From the NCBI RefSeq assembly GCF_001457025.1, contig NZ_KQ758600.1, forward strand, positions 682,001 through 746,000: DNA of 64,000 bases, read 5' to 3'. The position numbers were made by a program, and so were the translations under genes. Below are positions 61,426-64,000 of the stretch, piece by piece (within the stretch, counting starts at the first letter, position 1; the number at the start of each line of letters is the position of its first letter). The stretch is from Pseudarthrobacter enclensis. Its GTDB lineage: Bacteria > Actinomycetota > Actinomycetes > Actinomycetales > Micrococcaceae. Under the pieces are notes generated by a model. That model worked only from the letters and a program-made list of their open reading frames with translations. It made no database searches and had not been told where the DNA came from.

Positions 61426-61482
61426 GCGGCCCCACGCTGGGGCCGCGGCAGTGCCGCCGACACACTGGCGGGCAACTTTTTT
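61426..61482 (+). terminator. Terminator of the GntR gene
   Basis: GCGGCCCCA (61426-61434) pairs with TGGGGCCGC (61438-61446). A second small stem CCGCC/GGCGG is followed by TTTTTT (61477-61482). Confidence 0.8.
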
Positions 61483-61500
61483 GTTTCCGGCTGTTCACGG

Positions 61501-61558
61501 TATATTCATTCCAGGCCCTCCACCGCGGCATCCCCCAATAGTCGCGGTGGAGGGTTTT
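61501..61558 (+). ncRNA. Possible short stand-alone transcript (promoter-like box plus intrinsic terminator)
   Basis: TATATT (61501-61506) looks like a -10. Ten bases later a perfect 12-bp stem CCCTCCACCGCG (61516-61527) / CGCGGTGGAGGG (61543-61554) with a 15-nt loop is followed by TTTT. Between a terminated gene on the left and a convergent gene on the right, the pair has no gene to serve. A ~45-nt RNA is possible; so is a second terminator for the GntR transcript. Confidence 0.4.
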
Positions 61559-61592
61559 CCAATGCCCGGCGCCGGCCCTGCCTGCCCGCAGC

Positions 61593-61883
61593 CTATGCAG
61601 CGTCCGCCATCGAGCCACGCAACCGCCAGCCTCCCCCAAGTCCGTCGCGTTCCAGCAGCATGGTGGTGAGCGCCGATGCCTGGTTGCTTCCAAGCCGAAC
61701 CTGCACCTGCAGGACTTCCACATCCACGCGGCTGCTCCCCCGCGGCATCCGCCGGTTGGTTTCCCACCAGTTGACCCGCTCGAACCATCTGACCGGCTCG
61801 GCGCCCACCAGCCACTCCCTGCCGCGGTAAGCCACAGCCACCGGCGTTCCGTCCGCGCCCTGGCGGACCATCACGTGTTCCAT
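61593..61883 (-). CDS. DUF6504-type small protein
   Basis: A 96-aa protein: GTPVAVAYRGREWLVGAEPVRWFERVNWWE gives the Gly-Arg-x-W and Trp-Trp pattern of DUF6504 proteins, which in other actinobacteria sit beside the DNA-repair polymerase/ImuA cluster. The rest (SRVDVEVLQVQVRLGSNQASALTTMLLERDGLGGGWRLRG) is beta-rich. No such repair genes are present here. The start is ATG 61883 with TACGGT and 6 nt (61895-61884) upstream and no convincing SD, again leaderless in form. Function unknown. Confidence 0.75.
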   Translation of the reverse strand: MEHVMVRQGADGTPVAVAYRGREWLVGAEPVRWFERVNWWETNRRMPRGSSRVDVEVLQVQVRLGSNQASALTTMLLERDGLGGGWRLRGSMADAA

Positions 61884-61956
61884 CCCTGCACCGTATGGCA
61901 GGGGTATGACAATGCACCCCCGGCGCCAAGGGGAGCCAGGGCACGGGAGCGCCGGC

Positions 61957-62004
61957 ACAAAAAATCCCGCCTGGAGCGCTTCGTTGAAGCGCTCCAGACG
62001 GGAT
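61957..62004 (-). terminator. Intrinsic terminator of tRNA-Val
   Basis: ATCCCG-CCTGGAGCGCTTC and GAAGCGCTCCAG-A-CGGGAT form a stem (61964-62004) with a 3-nt loop. On the minus strand it is followed by a run of seven T. Confidence 0.93.
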
Positions 62005-62012
62005 CTGAAGGG

Positions 62013-62085
62013 TGGGTCCTACCGGGATCGAACCGATGACATCCACGGTGTAAACGTGGCGCTCTACCAGCTGAGCTAAAGACCC
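62013..62085 (-). tRNA. tRNA-Val(TAC)
   Basis: The minus-strand cloverleaf starts GGGTCTTTAGCTCAGCTGG. The anticodon arm is CCACG-TTTACAC-CGTGG (anticodon TAC) and the T-arm CGGTTCGATCCCG. Discriminator A, with no CCA encoded. Confidence 0.96.
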
Positions 62086-62195
62086 TTGCGTCGTTGCCGC
62101 GGGCGGTGAACCGCGAACCAACGAACATAGACTCTACCTGACGCAGGACGCCAAACGCGAATCGGGTATCCCGCCCCTCCCGGCAGCTGCCCCGG

Positions 62196-63116
62196 TCATA
62201 ATGAGGGCAGATTCGTGGCCAGCCAGATGAGGGACTCGCTGACCCCCGCTTCGAGCTTGATGGTGGCTTTATCGTCGCCGCGGGTCTCGCCCCGGTTGAT
62301 GATCACCACGGGTTTCCCGTCCTTGGCGGCGTGGCGGACAAAGCGCAGCCCGCTCATGACGGTCAACGAGGATCCGGCCACCAGCAAGGCCGCGGCATCG
62401 TCCACCATGGCATAGGACCGGTCGACCCGGTCCCTGGGCACGTTCTCGCCGAAGTAGACAAAGTCCGGCTTCAGGGTACCCCCGCAGGCAGGGCAGACAG
62501 CCACCACGAAACTGCCAATCAGTGCCAGGTCCTCCACGGTTGCGTCAGCGTCGGGGGCCATCTCCACCAGGCCGGACTGCTCCGCCTGGTCAAGGAATCC
62601 CGGATTCAGTTCGCCCAGCATTCCGGCCAGGAGGCCGCGGGAATAGGTCCGGCCGCAGTCAAGGCAGATGACCTGGTCATACCTGCCGTGCAGGTCCACG
62701 ACATTGGTGCTTCCCGCATCCTCGTGCAGCCGGTCCACATTCTGGGTGATGAGGCCGGTCAGGTAACCGCGCCGCTCAAGCTCGGCTGCGGCGAAGTGGC
62801 CGTGGTTGGGGTCGGCGTGCCGCAGATGGGACCAGCCGATGTGGTTGCGGGCCCAGTACCGCTGCCTGTTGGCGGGCTCCTTGACGAACTCCTGGTAGGT
62901 CATGGGCGAACGGGGCGGCGAGCCGGGGCCGCGGTAGTCCGGGATCCCCGAGTCCGTGCTCAGTCCCGCGCCGGTCAGCAGGGCAAACGGCGCCCCGGCG
63001 AGCAGGTCCCTGATCCTGCCCAACGCCTCAAGTTCCTCCGGGGACGGTTCGGCGGGCTCGACGCGCGGCAGGCTGGCGAAGCCCGTCAGGCCTGTTCCGT
63101 GCCGCGCCTTTTCCAC
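62196..63116 (-). CDS. Sir2 family NAD-dependent protein deacetylase
   Basis: A 306-aa sirtuin removing acyl groups from lysines with NAD. LLTGAGLSTDSGIPDYRGPG is the NAD motif. TQNVDRLHEDAG follows, then DLHGRYDQVICLDCG with the catalytic His and first zinc pair; CPACGGTLKPDFVYFGE gives the second pair and the substrate strand. The set is complete. The start is uncertain: GTG 63116 sits 5 bp after the peroxiredoxin stop and is preferred; TTG 63164 would overlap it. Last gene of the DUF3052-ahpE-sir2 run. Confidence 0.92.
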   Translation of the reverse strand: MEKARHGTGLTGFASLPRVEPAEPSPEELEALGRIRDLLAGAPFALLTGAGLSTDSGIPDYRGPGSPPRSPMTYQEFVKEPANRQRYWARNHIGWSHLRHADPNHGHFAAAELERRGYLTGLITQNVDRLHEDAGSTNVVDLHGRYDQVICLDCGRTYSRGLLAGMLGELNPGFLDQAEQSGLVEMAPDADATVEDLALIGSFVVAVCPACGGTLKPDFVYFGENVPRDRVDRSYAMVDDAAALLVAGSSLTVMSGLRFVRHAAKDGKPVVIINRGETRGDDKATIKLEAGVSESLIWLATNLPSL

Positions 63117-63120
63117 AGCG

Positions 63121-63615
63121 TCAGGCCCGTTCCAGACTGGCAAGGGCCGCCCGGTACTCGGCAAGGTCGCGTGCCTGGCCCCGCGGATTAACCACGGTGT
63201 AACGGATCACACCCTCGGCATCGATGATGAACGTGCCACGCCTGGCCATGCCGCTGTCCGCATCGAAGACCCCGTACGTGGCGGCGACGCGGCCGTGAGG
63301 CCAGAAATCGGCCAGCAGGTCGAAGCCGTAGCCTTCCTGCTCGGCGTAGGCCCGCAGGCTGAACTTGCTGTCCACCGAGACTGCCAGGACGGTGGCGTTG
63401 GCATTCTCGAAGAGTGCCAGGTTGTCCCGGAGTTCACACAGTTCGCCGGTGCAGATGCCCGAAAAAGCGAAGGGGTAGAAGACCAGGACGACGTTCTGCC
63501 CCCGGTAGGAGGAGAGCCGGACGGGTTCGCCGAACTGGTTGGACAATTCGAAGTCCGGAGCGGCATCGCCTTCCGCAGGCACGACGGTTGCGGCAGCGGC
63601 GGGCGCCGCCGTCAC
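63121..63615 (-). CDS. Peroxiredoxin (AhpE-like)
   Basis: A 164-aa thiol peroxidase. VVLVFYPFAFSGICTGELCELRDNL holds the peroxidatic Cys in the AhpE-type F(S/T)GICxGEL motif, with an additional Cys four residues on where Mycobacterium AhpE has Asp. GMARRGTFIIDAEGVIRYTVVN is the conserved Arg strand. Likely reduced by mycothiol or mycoredoxin as in other actinobacteria; this is inference. GTG 63615 overlaps the stop of the DUF3052 gene (GTGA), so the two are translationally coupled. Confidence 0.92.
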   Translation of the reverse strand: MTAAPAAAATVVPAEGDAAPDFELSNQFGEPVRLSSYRGQNVVLVFYPFAFSGICTGELCELRDNLALFENANATVLAVSVDSKFSLRAYAEQEGYGFDLLADFWPHGRVAATYGVFDADSGMARRGTFIIDAEGVIRYTVVNPRGQARDLAEYRAALASLERA

Positions 63616-64000
63616 TTGTTCTTCCTGCTGACCAGCCGGGTGGCACTCCAGTCCTTGGAAACACCGGCAGAGGTGGTGACATGCAGGCCGGCCGTGGGTG
63701 CTGCTTCCTGGATGTCCGCCGGAGAGACGTAGCCGTCCCGGCCCGACTTGGGGGTAAGGACCCAGACGACGCCGTTTTCGCCGAGGGTGGTGAGCGAGTC
63801 CATCAGGCTGTCCACGAGGTCGCCGTCACCGTCACGCCACCAGAAGATGACGGCGTCCGCCACCTCGTGATCGTCCTCATCCAGCATTTCGGCGCCGGTG
63901 AGGTCCTCGATGTCATCACGCAAGTCGAAGTCGACGTCGTCGTCGTAACCGAACTCCTGAATCAGATCCCCGTTCTTGAAACCCAATTTTTCCGCCACAT
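63612..64000 (-). CDS. DUF3052 family protein (5' end outside window)
   Basis: At least 129 codons. KLGFKNGDLIQEFGYDDDVDFDLRDDIEDLTGAEML, DAVIFWWRDGDGDLVDSLMDSLTTL, VVWVLTPKSGRDGYV and AGLHVTTSAGVSKDWSATRLV match DUF3052, a ~140-aa actinobacterial family of unknown function. The Val at 63998 is probably not the start: family members have 10-15 residues before AEKLGF and the frame is open to the edge. It is regularly found before ahpE in this phylum, which suggests a link to oxidative stress. Confidence 0.9.
   Translation of the reverse strand, partial: VAEKLGFKNGDLIQEFGYDDDVDFDLRDDIEDLTGAEMLDEDDHEVADAVIFWWRDGDGDLVDSLMDSLTTLGENGVVWVLTPKSGRDGYVSPADIQEAAPTAGLHVTTSAGVSKDWSATRLVSRKNK

Noticed and set aside
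1..64000. Search for CRISPR arrays, transposases, integrases, phage genes, toxin-antitoxin pairs, attachment sites
   Set aside because: No regularly spaced repeats, no transposase/integrase motifs, and no tRNA-flanking direct repeat were seen.

Overview
The window is high-GC, gene-dense chromosomal DNA from an actinobacterium. It is most consistent with the Micrococcaceae (Arthrobacter/Pseudarthrobacter group). Supporting signs are a ClpP1/ClpP2 pair beside clpX and tig, a long RNase E with a central catalytic core, a eukaryote-like IleRS behind a T-box leader, MptB-type mannosyltransferase, Orn, trHbO haemoglobin, DUF3052/AhpE, and many promoters of the form TAnnnT placed 6-7 nt before an ATG or GTG. 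I see no rRNA, insertion sequence, prophage, CRISPR array or replication origin. Species assignment is inference.

Layout. 1-4416: thiD (cut by the left edge) behind a TPP riboswitch, then RNase E. 4856-11520: VKOR membrane protein, then ndk and the DUF4233-folC-ileS cluster led by an ileS T-box. 11631-16526: an endonuclease/exonuclease/phosphatase protein, an SDR oxidoreductase and valS. 16550-21648: a DsbA-like (Rv2466c-type) protein and the protein quality-control block clpX, clpP2, clpP1, tig. 21731-24636: tRNA-Pro, tRNA-Gly, a Nei/Fpg glycosylase coupled to rpiB, and a membrane protein. 24793-33613: pepN-osmC, a nucleotide-sugar epimerase-like protein, mscS-glbO, a hypothetical gene, tesB and ettA. 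33671-36378: lipoprotein, SSB paralogue, tRNA-Arg, TM2 protein.

36490-45814 is the most accessory-looking part. It holds xylR (ROK) divergent from xylAB, with a clear promoter and xylO-like operator. A tightly overlapping three-gene operon follows (Gfo/Idh/MocA dehydrogenase, DUF993 DapA-like protein, sugar-phosphate isomerase). It is divergent from a LacI regulator coupled to an esterase. Together these look like a plant-polysaccharide or pentose catabolic island, and the three-gene operon has no pathway I can name.

45883-64000: alkD-like gene, mptB-like glycosyltransferase, orn, tRNA-His, def, an HNH (DUF1524) protein, a long-form GAPDH, tspO, RNase P RNA, yaaA, a zinc-ribbon-like coiled coil, Nif3-like, msrA, cysK-cysE, a decayed SDR fragment, gndA with a divergent GntR regulator, a DUF6504 gene, tRNA-Val, and a DUF3052-ahpE-sir2 operon cut by the right edge.

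Most genes are housekeeping. The points of interest are mainly regulatory: a start codon inside a TPP aptamer, a short T-box, widespread leaderless-type promoters, several unassigned palindromes, a possible tiny stand-alone transcript, and the uncharacterised DUF993 operon.
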